DNA from: JAICMB01 sp963802915
GTDB taxonomy: Bacteria; Acidobacteriota; Terriglobia; Bryobacterales; Bryobacteraceae
Reading direction: 5' to 3'
NCBI GenBank assembly: GCA_963802915.1
Contig: CAWDKQ010000021.1
Span: 62,001 to 126,000, forward strand
Length of the DNA stretch: 64,000 nt
Under the pieces are notes generated by a model, which worked only from the letters and a program-made list of their open reading frames with translations, was not told the DNA's origin and ran no database searches. Positions 52,897 to 62,377 of the stretch are shown piece by piece. The position numbers were made by a program, and so were the translations under genes. Within the stretch, counting starts at the first letter, position 1. Each line of letters opens with the position of its first letter.

Positions 52897-55506
52897 GTGA
52901 ATATGCCGATGGAAACCAGAAGCTACAGCTTTCAGCGTTGGAATCGAACCGAAACGGATTATCCGCGCCATTTGTGCATCCACGAAATCTTCGAGCGGCA
53001 CGCAGCTTCAACACCCGCGGCAACAGCCTTGATCTTCGGTGCGCAGCGCTGGACCTACGCCCAGTTGAACGAGCGCGCCAACCAATACGCGCATCATTTC
53101 CGAGCCGCCGGGGTCGGTAAGGATTCCATCGTCGCTCTACTGATCGAACGCTCCGCTGAGACCATCGCCGCGATGGTGGGAGTTCTCAAAGCCGGCGGAG
53201 CTTATGCGCCATTAGACATTAACGATCCGCCCAGCCGTATCCAATCGCTCCTCGACGATCTCAAACCGGTCGCCGTGCTCTCAGAGACGTCGTTGACTCT
53301 GACCACGCCCAAACACAATCCCGAAAAGATCGGATCGCCTGACAACCTCGCCTACGTGATGTTCACGTCGGGCTCAACCGGCGTTCCCAAAGGCGTCATG
53401 GTCGAGCATCGCTCCGTAGTGCGCCTCGTTCAAAACACGAATTACGTCGATTTGTCGGCAAAAGATGTCTTCCTCCAGTTAGCGCCACTTCCCTTCGACG
53501 CCTCGACATTCGAAATTTGGGGAGCGCTGCTAAACGGCGCGACGCTCGCCATCATGCCCGCGGGCCTCGTCTCACTCGCCGATCTCGGACGAGCCATCCA
53601 GCAGCATTCCGTAACCACAATGTGGTTGACCGCCGGCCTCTTCCACGCCATGGTCGATCAGCAACTCGAGAGCCTGACCCGGCTTCGCCAGTTGCTCGCA
53701 GGCGGCGATGTGCTCTCGCCGGTGCACGTCCGCAAGTTCCTGGACGCCGCGAACAAAACCCGCCTGATTAATGGATACGGCCCCACTGAAGGGACCACGT
53801 TCACCTGCTGTCACACGGTCCCTCACGACCACCCGGCCGGCGCGCCCCTTCCGATCGGCACGCCGATTTCAAACACGACGGTTTATCTCCTCGACAACGA
53901 CCTCGAACCAGTCGAAATTGGCGGAACAGGCGAACTGTACGTCGGAGGCGATGGCATCGCTCGCGGCTATTTGCAGAATCCGAAGCTCACGGCCGAAAAG
54001 TTCATCAAGGATCCCTTCTCACCGAAGAGCGGCGCGCGCATGTATCGCACCGGGGACTTGGCGCGTTATCGCGAAGATGGCGTCATCGAGTTCATGGGAC
54101 GTGCGGATTCGCAAGTGAAGCTCCGTGGATTCCGCATCGAGCCCGGAGAGATTGAGACGGTGCTCAACCAGCACACGCTGATCAGCCAATCGGCCGTAAT
54201 TCCCTACGGGGAGAACACGCCATCGAAACGGCTCGTGGCTTACGTCGTTCCGTCGAACGGCCATCGCCCCACACCTGCGGATCTGCGCGTGCACTTGCTC
54301 GACAAGCTTCCTCCCTACATGGTCCCGGCGCAATTCGTCGTGATGGATTCGCTCCCCCTCAATGCCAACGGTAAAGTGGACCGCCGCGCACTTCCGGAGC
54401 CTGAGCAGGAAGCGGCGCGCGAAAATCTTCCGCAATCGGAATTGGAGCGCGCCGTGTCGGAAGCGTGGTCGGATGCGCTCGGAATTACTTCGCCGCCCCT
54501 CGATCAACCCTTCTTCGATCTCGGTGGCAGTTCCTTGCAGTTGCTCCGCGTGCAAGGCCACATTGAGCGAAAGCTAAGCATGGACCTGGCAGTCGCGGAT
54601 CTGTTCCGCTTCCCAACCATTCGCTCGCTCGCAAACTACCTCGCCCAGCGAGGCCGAGAAAATCAGAGCGGTCCGAAGACCCACAATCGCCGGTTCGCAA
54701 AAGGCGGCGATATCGCCATCATCGGGATGGCCGCCCGTCTGCCCGGCGCAAAGAACATCCGCGAGTTCTGGGAGAACCTCAAGAACGGCGTAGAGTCGAT
54801 CTCGTTCTTCAGCGACGACGAACTGGAAGCAGGCAACGCACCGAACGCCGTCAAAGCCCGCTCGATCCTCGAAGACGCCGATCTATTCGACGCCGCCTAC
54901 TTCAACATTTTCCCCAAAGAAGCCGAGACCATCGATCCTCAGCACCGAATCTTTCTCGAATGCTCCGTCGAAGCTCTCGAAGATGCCGGCTGCGACCCAG
55001 CGGGTTATCGCGGCGAAATCGGTGTGTTCGCCGGATGCAGTCCGAATACCTATTTCCTGCGAAATCTCTGCACGGATCGTGAATTCGTTGAAGACTACAC
55101 CACCGGCTACCAGGTCGCGAATTATCAAACGATGCTTGGCGCCAGCCCGGACTTCCTCTCCACGCGCGTCTCTCACAAACTCAATCTCACCGGGCCCAGC
55201 ATCACGATGGGAACAGCTTGCTCCACCTCGCTGGTCGCGGTAACCCAAGCGTGCGAAAGCATCCGGAGCGGTCAGTGCGATGTCGCGCTAGCGGGTGGCG
55301 TGTCCATCACGTTTCCGCAGAAGCGCGGATACCAATATCAGGAAGGCGGCATCGTTTCGCCCGATGGGCATTGCCGCGCCTTTGACGCCGACGCCCACGG
55401 GTACCGTCTTCGGATCCGGCTGCGCGATCGTAGTTCTGAAGAGCCTCGAAGATGCCATCGCGGACGGCGACTCCGTCTACGCCGTCATCAAAGGATACGG
55501 CATTAA
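52897..55506 (+). CDS. Hybrid NRPS-PKS, N-terminal part: A-PCP-KS (frameshifted within KS)
   Basis: Residues ~30-500 are an adenylation domain (FTSGSTGVPKG ~158; NGYGPTEGTTF ~292; NGKVDRR ~491). Its ten-residue pocket reads D-A-F-W-L-G-G-T-F-(K), one change from a known valine code. A PCP follows (FFDLGGSSLQLL, Ser ~546), then a ketosynthase from ~605 (DIAIIGMAARLPG) with the active-site Cys at 55219 (MGTACSTSLVA). The protein begins inside a C-A linker (FQRWNRTETDYPRHLCIHE), with no C domain, so this is a starter module. An extra G in GGG at about 55398-55400 shifts the frame; the last ~35 residues are not real. Corrected, it joins the next entry as one 3154-residue protein. Confidence 0.9.
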   Translation: MNMPMETRSYSFQRWNRTETDYPRHLCIHEIFERHAASTPAATALIFGAQRWTYAQLNERANQYAHHFRAAGVGKDSIVALLIERSAETIAAMVGVLKAGGAYAPLDINDPPSRIQSLLDDLKPVAVLSETSLTLTTPKHNPEKIGSPDNLAYVMFTSGSTGVPKGVMVEHRSVVRLVQNTNYVDLSAKDVFLQLAPLPFDASTFEIWGALLNGATLAIMPAGLVSLADLGRAIQQHSVTTMWLTAGLFHAMVDQQLESLTRLRQLLAGGDVLSPVHVRKFLDAANKTRLINGYGPTEGTTFTCCHTVPHDHPAGAPLPIGTPISNTTVYLLDNDLEPVEIGGTGELYVGGDGIARGYLQNPKLTAEKFIKDPFSPKSGARMYRTGDLARYREDGVIEFMGRADSQVKLRGFRIEPGEIETVLNQHTLISQSAVIPYGENTPSKRLVAYVVPSNGHRPTPADLRVHLLDKLPPYMVPAQFVVMDSLPLNANGKVDRRALPEPEQEAARENLPQSELERAVSEAWSDALGITSPPLDQPFFDLGGSSLQLLRVQGHIERKLSMDLAVADLFRFPTIRSLANYLAQRGRENQSGPKTHNRRFAKGGDIAIIGMAARLPGAKNIREFWENLKNGVESISFFSDDELEAGNAPNAVKARSILEDADLFDAAYFNIFPKEAETIDPQHRIFLECSVEALEDAGCDPAGYRGEIGVFAGCSPNTYFLRNLCTDREFVEDYTTGYQVANYQTMLGASPDFLSTRVSHKLNLTGPSITMGTACSTSLVAVTQACESIRSGQCDVALAGGVSITFPQKRGYQYQEGGIVSPDGHCRAFDADAHGYRLRIRLRDRSSEEPRRCHRGRRLRLRRHQRIRH

Positions 55507-58500
55507 TAATGATGGCGGCGGGAAAGTCGGATTCACCGCCCCCAGCGTTGAAGGCCAGGCGGCGGCCATCCGCCGCGCCCACGAAACTGCCGGTGTCGAT
55601 CCGTCAACCATCACCTTCATCGAAGCGCACGGGACCGGAACGCCGCTCGGAGATCCCATCGAAATCGCGGCATTAACCCAAGCTTTCCGCGCCAGTACGG
55701 CAGCCACGCAATTCTGCGCGGTTGGGAGCGCAAAAACGAATGTCGGACATCTCGATGCCGCGGCCGGAACCACCGGTCTGATCAAAACCGCACTCTCACT
55801 CCGCAACGGCCTGCTCCCGCCGACGCTGCATTTCAAAAAGCCGAATCCGAGAATCGATTTCAAATCGACACCCTTCTTCGTCAACGACAAGCTGACGGAA
55901 TGGAAGCAAACCGATACCCCGCGCCGCGCCGGAGTCAGCGCGTTCGGTGTCGGAGGAACGAACGCGCACGTCATTTTGGAAGAAGCTCCTCGATCCGAAA
56001 ACTCGGCCAACAAATTCTCGCACCAGGTTCTCATGCTCTCCGCAAAATCGGAGGCATCCCTGGATCGAGCCACGGCAACCCTGGCCGATCACCTCAAACA
56101 AAATTCCGACATCGACCTCGCGGATGTAGCCTACGCGCTGCAAACTGGTCGCCGCCGCTTCGAACATCGCCGCATCGTCGTAACCGGCGAGGATGTCTCA
56201 ACGGCCTTCGCAACTCCGCTCACCGGACGCGCATCTCGGGACCTCCCAATCGTCTTCGCATTCCCCGGACAAGGCGCGCAGCACCCGGGCATGGGATCTG
56301 AATTATACGAATCGCTGCCCGTCTTCCGAAGAACGGTGGATGAATGCGCCGAGATCCTGCTGCCGCACCTCGGACTCGATCTGCGCGCGCGCATCGACGC
56401 CGACGGTCTAAATCAGACAGGCGTCGCGCAGCCTGCCATATTCACCATCGAATACGCCCTTGCAAAACAGTGGCTGGCGTGGGGGATAAAACCGCAGGCG
56501 ATGATTGGCCACAGCGTCGGCGAGTTTACCGCGGCCTGCCTCGCAGGCGTTTTCTCCCTTTCTGATGCACTGGCAATGGTAGCCGCGCGCGGCGCGCTGA
56601 TGCAGCAGTTGCCTAATGGCGAAATGTTGTCGGTCCGTGCGCCGCAACAACAACTGCGTGAATTGTTAACTCCCGATCTCGCGATGGCCGCCGTGAATAG
56701 CCCGTCCCTGTGCGTGCTGGCCGGCTCTTCCGAGTCGATTCAAGCCCTCGAACAGAAGCTCACCGAGCAGAACATCGTCAGCCGCAGGCTGCGCACATCG
56801 CACGCCTTCCACTCGCCGATGATCGATCCGATTCTTGAGCCTCTCGCGCAGCGCTTCAGCGAAATTCGTTTGAGCGCCCCTGCGATGCCGTATGTTTCCA
56901 CGCTCACCGGCGAATGGATCACGGCAAAGCAGACCACGAATCCTGAATATTGGGCGCGCCACGCTCGCGAAACGGTTCAATTCTCAACCGCCATCCAGCG
57001 CTTACAGAAAGATCAATCCTGGTGCGTGCTCGAAGTTGGTCCGGGCCAGGCATTGACCGCTCTCACGCGCCAACACGGAGATTCTCCCAACGCACTCACC
57101 GCGGTAGCAAGCATGCCCGATGCCTCGGCGCGCCAACCCGAAATGGCGGCGATCATGTCCGCTATAGGCCGCATGTGGCTCTGCGGAATCGAACCCGATT
57201 GGAACGAAGTTTACAAGAACCAGCGGCGTCGCCGGATTTCTCTGCCCGCCTACTCGTTCGATCGAAAACGCTATTGGATTCAGGCGCCAAAAACACAAAG
57301 CGAAAAGGAAGAAAGGAAACTGCCTGTGAGCACCACTTCTATGCAGTTGATCAGAACTCCTGCCCGTCAGGATCGTCTTCGGAGCGAACTTGTAGCACTA
57401 TTAGAGGACCTTTCCGGAATGGGTCTCCAGGCGGTCGGCGCGGGAACGACGTTCTTGGACATGGGGTTCGATTCTCTTTTCCTGACCCAGGTTACGCAAT
57501 CGCTCGAAAGCAAATATGGCGTCAAGATCCGCTTCGCGCAGTTATTGGACGACCTCGCCACGCTGGAACAGTTGACCGCGCATCTCGATGCCGTCCTCCC
57601 GCCGGACGCCCCGGCAACGGCTGCATCCGAACCGATTCCTGCCTTCGCAGTCTCCTCCGCCGTGACCGATGAATCCGGTCTCCAGAAGTTACTGCAAGAT
57701 CAACTCCGGGCATTCAACGATCTGACCGCTCGCCAGCTCGAGATGTTCAAAGGCGCCAAAGCAGTCCCGGCCGTGCCTCACCCCGAAGCTCCGAAAACCG
57801 TAGAGCTGCCGAAAACCGAGAATCAGAAATTCGAATCCTTCGGTCCCTACAAACCGATTCAAAAAGGCGTCACCGGCGCCATCACGCCGCAACAGACCAA
57901 ATACCTCGAAAACTTCATCGAACGTTACACCAGCCGGACCCAAGGGTCGAAGCGCCTGGCCCAGCAGCATCGCGCAAAACTCGCCGATCCGCGCGTGGCC
58001 GCCGCATTCCGAGCCCAGTGGAAAGACCTCGTCTATCCCATCACAATCGAGCGCTCTCTTGGCTCCAAACTCTGGGATGTGGACGGCAACGAATACATCG
58101 ACATCCTGAACGGTTTCGGCGTCACCATGTTCGGGCACTGCCCGGCATTCGTACGCGAAGCAGTCGAAAAGCAGCTCCAAAATGGAATCGAAATCGGACC
58201 GCAAACTCCGCTGGCCGGCAAAGTGGCCGAACTGCTCTGCGAGCTGACAGGCAACGATCGCGCCACGTTCTGCAACACAGGTTCTGAAGCGGTAATGGCC
58301 GCCATGCGCTTGGCCCGCACCGTAACCAACAAGAAAAAGATCGTTTTCTTCACCGGCGATTATCACGGTTCATTCGACGAAGTCTTGGTGAAGGGCACCG
58401 GAAAGCCGGGAAGCGTTCCTCGCTCGCGTCCGATCGCTCCCGGCATTCCGGATGAAAAAGCGGCCAATACATTAATACTCGAATATGGTTCGCCCGGTTC

Positions 58501-61500
58501 GCTCGAAATCATCCGCGCTCATGCTCACGAACTCGCGGCCGTTCTCGTCGAACCGGTGCAAAGCCGGCACCCGAATCTGCAGCCCGTCGAATTCCTGCGC
58601 GAGCTTCGTGCCATTACCGAACAAACAAACACCGCTCTCATCTTCGACGAAGTCGTAACCGGTTTCCGCACCCATCCCGGTGGCATGCAGGCGCTCTACG
58701 GAATCCGCGCCGACATGGCCACCTACGGAAAGGTAATCGGCGGAGGCCTCCCGGTCGGCGTGCTTGCCGGAAAATCCAAATTCATGGACGCCCTCGACGG
58801 CGGCATGTGGCAATATGGCGACGACTCGTTCCCCGAAGTCGGCGTCACATTCTTCGCCGGAACCTTCGTTCGCCACCCGCTTGCGATGGCCGCGACCTGG
58901 GCCGTTCTCAATCACCTCAAGGAAGCCGGTCCGCAGCTTCAGGAGGATTTAAGCTCCAAAGCCGGCCGTCTCGTCAAGCAGTTAAACGAGCTGTTCGAAG
59001 CCGGCTGTGTTCCCGCCCGCATCGAAAACTTCCGGTCGATTTTCTACTTCGGATTTCCACCGGCCGAAAGATTCGCCAGCCTCCTCTACTATCACCTGCG
59101 ATTGAAGGGCGTTCACATCCAGGAAGGCTTCCCTTGCTTCCTGACTACCGCGCACACGGAAGCCGACCTCGACAATATCGTTCGGGCTTTCCGCGACAGC
59201 ATCGCGGAAATGCAGCAGGGCGGGTTCCTACCCGCGCCGGTTCGCGCCGCCAGTGTCGAATGCGAAGTGCCGCTCACGGAAGCGCAAATGGAGATTCGTC
59301 TGTCGGCACAAATGGGCGACGAAGAATCCTGCTCCTACAACGAGGGTTTCAGTGTACACATGCGTGGGACATTGAACGAAACCGCATTGCGCGAATCGCT
59401 GCAAGCCGTTGTCGATCGTCACGAAGCTCTGCGCTCTACGCTCACCGCAACCGGCGACGCGCTACGCATCCTGCCTCGCGTCACCTTGGACATCCCGCTT
59501 CTCGATCTTTCCGAACAAAAACTTGACGAACTGAAAGATCAAGATGCTCGTACCGCTTTCGATCTCATCAACGGTCCGCTAGTCCGCGCGAAAATTGTCC
59601 GCCTCGCCCCCGACGATCACGTTCTATTCATTACCGCGCATCACATGATTTGTGACGGCTGGTCCGTGAATGTCGTTCTGAGCGAGCTGAGCGAACTCTA
59701 CACCGCAAAATGCCAGGGCCGCACGCCGAATCTTCCCGAGCCCATGCGCTTCAGCGAATATGCCGAGACGCAGGCGCGTCAGAGCGTCGATCCGAAGGTC
59801 GAAAATTACTGGGTGTCTGAATACTCTGAGGCCGTGCAGCCCCTCGAACTGCCACTCGATCGCTCCAGACCGGCGCTCAAATCCTATCGCGGCGACACCT
59901 TCACCGCCCACATTGATGGCGAATCGTACCGCCGTATCAAGAAAGCTGGAGCACAAAAAGGATCCACGCTCTTCGGTACATTATTCACCGGATTCCAGGC
60001 GCTGCTCTCGCGTCTGACGGGTCAATCGGACATCGTGGTTGGAGTGCCGGCTGCGGCGCAATCGCTGTTACCCGGTGCAACCCTAGTAGGACACTGTGTT
60101 AACTTCCTGCCGATTCGAATCAAGCTCGAAAACGATCCGAAGTTCAGCGACTTCCTGGTACAAAGCCGCCGTAAACTGCTCGATGCATACGATCATCAGA
60201 CCTATACTTACGGAACGCTCGTGCGTAAGCTCGCCATCCCGCGCAATCCGAGCCGTCTCCCGTTGATCGAAGTGCAATTTAATCTGGAGCGCGTTGGCGG
60301 GAGCCTCGATTTCCACGGACTCGCGACGGAAGTCAACCAGAGCCCCAAACGGTTCGTGAATTTCGACATATTCATGAACGTTGTCGAATCCGCTAACGGC
60401 CTCGAGATATATTGCGACTACAACACTGACCTGTTCGACACCTCAACCATTGCGCGCTGGATCAAGAACTACGAAACGATGCTCCTGGGCTTCGTCGAAA
60501 ATGCTGACCGGCCGGTTTCCGCGCTGCCTTTGCTCGCCGCGAGCGATCAACAAACGCAACTCGTCGAATGGAATGCCACTGCGGCCGATTATCCCCGCGA
60601 AAAGTGCTTCCACCAGGTTTTTGAAGAACAAGCATCTTCGAATCCCAAGGCTACTGCCGTGATGTTCGAAGGCACGCGCCTCACCTACGCCGAGCTAAAC
60701 AAGAGATCGAATCAGCTAGCGCATTGGCTCCGGGATTCGGGAGTCAATCGTGGAAACCTCGTCGGAATTTCCATCGATCCATCCATCGAAATGTTGGTGG
60801 CGATTCTGGGCGTAATGAAAGCCGGCGGCGCTTACGTCCCGCTCGACCCGCAGTACCCGGCCGATCGTATCAATTTCATCAAAACCGATGCGGCGCTCTC
60901 GCTGATTCTTACCGAAGACAACTGGCCGAATCTCGAATGCCAGCCGGACGCGCCACTTCCTTCCGTGCAGTCCAGCGATTCCGCCTACGTGATCTACACT
61001 TCCGGCTCAACCGGAAAGCCCAAGGGCGTGGAAATCCCGCACCAGGCGCTCATAAATTTCCTGTGTTCGATGCGCCGTGAACCCGGAATTTCGTCAACCG
61101 ATAAACTGCTCGCCGTCACGACTCTCTCCTTCGACATCGCCGGTCTGGAACTGATGCTGCCGCTGATCGCGGGAGCGGAAGTTGTAATCGCGCCGCGCGA
61201 ATCGATCATCGACGGGAATGCACTGGCGGATCTGATCGACGTCACAGGCATCACTATCATGCAGGCCACGCCGACCACATGGAAGCTGCTGCTCGAAGCG
61301 GGATGGCGAGGGAAAAAGGATCTAAAAATCCTCTGTGGCGGCGAAGAGTTGACCCGCGATCTCGCCAATCAACTCGTTCCGCGAGCGGCATCGGTTTGGA
61401 ACATGTATGGCCCGACGGAGACCACCATCTGGTCGTCTACCTGCCGCGTCCAGCAAGGCGAAGGCCCGGTTTCCATCGGCCGCCCCATCGCCAACACGCA

Positions 61501-62362
61501 GCTCTACGTTCTCGACGCACAACGCCAGCCGGTTCCGATCGGCGTCCCCGGCGAGTTGTACATCGCCGGCGACGGTTTAGCCGTTGGCTATTGGAATCGT
61601 CCGGAGCTCACCGCCGAGAAATTCATCGCCGATCCATTTTCGAAAAACCCAGGTGCGCGCATGTATCGCACCGGCGACCTGGCCCGTTACCTGCCCGACG
61701 GCAAGCTCATCTGCCTCGGCAGACTCGACAACCAGGTGAAAATCCGAGGCCATCGTATCGAGCTCGGCGAGATCGAATCCGCGCTGCTCGCTCAGCCCTC
61801 GGTTCGCGACGCCGCGGTCATTGTTAGAGAAGACGCACCCGGTGAAAAACGTCTCGTCGCGTATCTGATCCCATCCGAAAAAACCGCCTGCGACTCCGCT
61901 CAATTAAGAATAGACCTGTCGCAGCGCGTCCCGGACTACATGATTCCATCGCTGTTCGTGGCGATGGATTCTCTCCCGCTCACGCCTAACGGCAAAATCG
62001 ACCGGCGCGCATTATCGCAATTGCCGCCGCCATCCACCGGCTTCGAAAAGTCTTACATCGCTCCGCGCACCGATCGCGAGAAGGCCCTCGCGTTAATTTG
62101 CGAACAGGTGCTTCGAGTGGAACGGGTCGGGGTGGACGACGACCTGTTCTCACTCGGCGCAGATTCCATCCATCTCTTTCAGATCGCCTCGCGCGCCGCG
62201 CACGAAGGCTTGAAAGTCGCACCGAAACAGCTTTTGCAGCATCGCACCGTTGCCGGCGTTGCTGCTGCGCTCGATGAGAAAAAGACGGTTGCAAAAGCCG
62301 CCACCGGATCCGGCATTATCGCCGTATCGCGAGACAACTTCCGCATCAAGCGGCCGCAATGA
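55295..62362 (+). CDS. Hybrid NRPS-PKS, C-terminal part: (KS)-AT-ACP-aminotransferase-C-A-PCP
   Basis: True sequence begins near 55400 (TVFGSGCAIVVLKSLEDA), continuing the KS with His at 55628 (EAHGTGTPLGD) and 55748 (KTNVGHLDAA). AT: FPGQGAQHPGMG, GHSVGEFTAA, and HAFHS near 56800, the malonyl-CoA motif. ACP: DMGFDSLF (~57472). Class III PLP aminotransferase, about 57840-59210, with the PLP Lys at 58730 (ATYGKVIGGGLPVG). C domain with HHMICDGWS (59640). A domain, 60600-62020, code D-I-L-Q-L-G-M-I-W-(K), a glycine signature. PCP: LGADSIHLF. There is no KR, DH, MT or TE. The order matches the McyE/MycA class of amino-transferring hybrid synthases. Confidence 0.92.
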   Translation: MACPSRFRRSADTNIRKAASFRPMGIAAPLTPTPTGTVFGSGCAIVVLKSLEDAIADGDSVYAVIKGYGINNDGGGKVGFTAPSVEGQAAAIRRAHETAGVDPSTITFIEAHGTGTPLGDPIEIAALTQAFRASTAATQFCAVGSAKTNVGHLDAAAGTTGLIKTALSLRNGLLPPTLHFKKPNPRIDFKSTPFFVNDKLTEWKQTDTPRRAGVSAFGVGGTNAHVILEEAPRSENSANKFSHQVLMLSAKSEASLDRATATLADHLKQNSDIDLADVAYALQTGRRRFEHRRIVVTGEDVSTAFATPLTGRASRDLPIVFAFPGQGAQHPGMGSELYESLPVFRRTVDECAEILLPHLGLDLRARIDADGLNQTGVAQPAIFTIEYALAKQWLAWGIKPQAMIGHSVGEFTAACLAGVFSLSDALAMVAARGALMQQLPNGEMLSVRAPQQQLRELLTPDLAMAAVNSPSLCVLAGSSESIQALEQKLTEQNIVSRRLRTSHAFHSPMIDPILEPLAQRFSEIRLSAPAMPYVSTLTGEWITAKQTTNPEYWARHARETVQFSTAIQRLQKDQSWCVLEVGPGQALTALTRQHGDSPNALTAVASMPDASARQPEMAAIMSAIGRMWLCGIEPDWNEVYKNQRRRRISLPAYSFDRKRYWIQAPKTQSEKEERKLPVSTTSMQLIRTPARQDRLRSELVALLEDLSGMGLQAVGAGTTFLDMGFDSLFLTQVTQSLESKYGVKIRFAQLLDDLATLEQLTAHLDAVLPPDAPATAASEPIPAFAVSSAVTDESGLQKLLQDQLRAFNDLTARQLEMFKGAKAVPAVPHPEAPKTVELPKTENQKFESFGPYKPIQKGVTGAITPQQTKYLENFIERYTSRTQGSKRLAQQHRAKLADPRVAAAFRAQWKDLVYPITIERSLGSKLWDVDGNEYIDILNGFGVTMFGHCPAFVREAVEKQLQNGIEIGPQTPLAGKVAELLCELTGNDRATFCNTGSEAVMAAMRLARTVTNKKKIVFFTGDYHGSFDEVLVKGTGKPGSVPRSRPIAPGIPDEKAANTLILEYGSPGSLEIIRAHAHELAAVLVEPVQSRHPNLQPVEFLRELRAITEQTNTALIFDEVVTGFRTHPGGMQALYGIRADMATYGKVIGGGLPVGVLAGKSKFMDALDGGMWQYGDDSFPEVGVTFFAGTFVRHPLAMAATWAVLNHLKEAGPQLQEDLSSKAGRLVKQLNELFEAGCVPARIENFRSIFYFGFPPAERFASLLYYHLRLKGVHIQEGFPCFLTTAHTEADLDNIVRAFRDSIAEMQQGGFLPAPVRAASVECEVPLTEAQMEIRLSAQMGDEESCSYNEGFSVHMRGTLNETALRESLQAVVDRHEALRSTLTATGDALRILPRVTLDIPLLDLSEQKLDELKDQDARTAFDLINGPLVRAKIVRLAPDDHVLFITAHHMICDGWSVNVVLSELSELYTAKCQGRTPNLPEPMRFSEYAETQARQSVDPKVENYWVSEYSEAVQPLELPLDRSRPALKSYRGDTFTAHIDGESYRRIKKAGAQKGSTLFGTLFTGFQALLSRLTGQSDIVVGVPAAAQSLLPGATLVGHCVNFLPIRIKLENDPKFSDFLVQSRRKLLDAYDHQTYTYGTLVRKLAIPRNPSRLPLIEVQFNLERVGGSLDFHGLATEVNQSPKRFVNFDIFMNVVESANGLEIYCDYNTDLFDTSTIARWIKNYETMLLGFVENADRPVSALPLLAASDQQTQLVEWNATAADYPREKCFHQVFEEQASSNPKATAVMFEGTRLTYAELNKRSNQLAHWLRDSGVNRGNLVGISIDPSIEMLVAILGVMKAGGAYVPLDPQYPADRINFIKTDAALSLILTEDNWPNLECQPDAPLPSVQSSDSAYVIYTSGSTGKPKGVEIPHQALINFLCSMRREPGISSTDKLLAVTTLSFDIAGLELMLPLIAGAEVVIAPRESIIDGNALADLIDVTGITIMQATPTTWKLLLEAGWRGKKDLKILCGGEELTRDLANQLVPRAASVWNMYGPTETTIWSSTCRVQQGEGPVSIGRPIANTQLYVLDAQRQPVPIGVPGELYIAGDGLAVGYWNRPELTAEKFIADPFSKNPGARMYRTGDLARYLPDGKLICLGRLDNQVKIRGHRIELGEIESALLAQPSVRDAAVIVREDAPGEKRLVAYLIPSEKTACDSAQLRIDLSQRVPDYMIPSLFVAMDSLPLTPNGKIDRRALSQLPPPSTGFEKSYIAPRTDREKALALICEQVLRVERVGVDDDLFSLGADSIHLFQIASRAAHEGLKVAPKQLLQHRTVAGVAAALDEKKTVAKAATGSGIIAVSRDNFRIKRPQ

Positions 62363-62377
62363 GGATCGTGTAAAGCC

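Noticed and set aside
52897..52980. A missing upstream C domain for the first A domain
   Set aside because: The region upstream is a complete GT4 gene and the protein begins in the C-A linker, so it is treated as a starter module rather than a truncation within the window.
55380..55410. Programmed ribosomal frameshift in the synthase
   Set aside because: There is no slippery heptamer or downstream stimulator, and the shift lies inside a conserved catalytic domain; an indel error is simpler.
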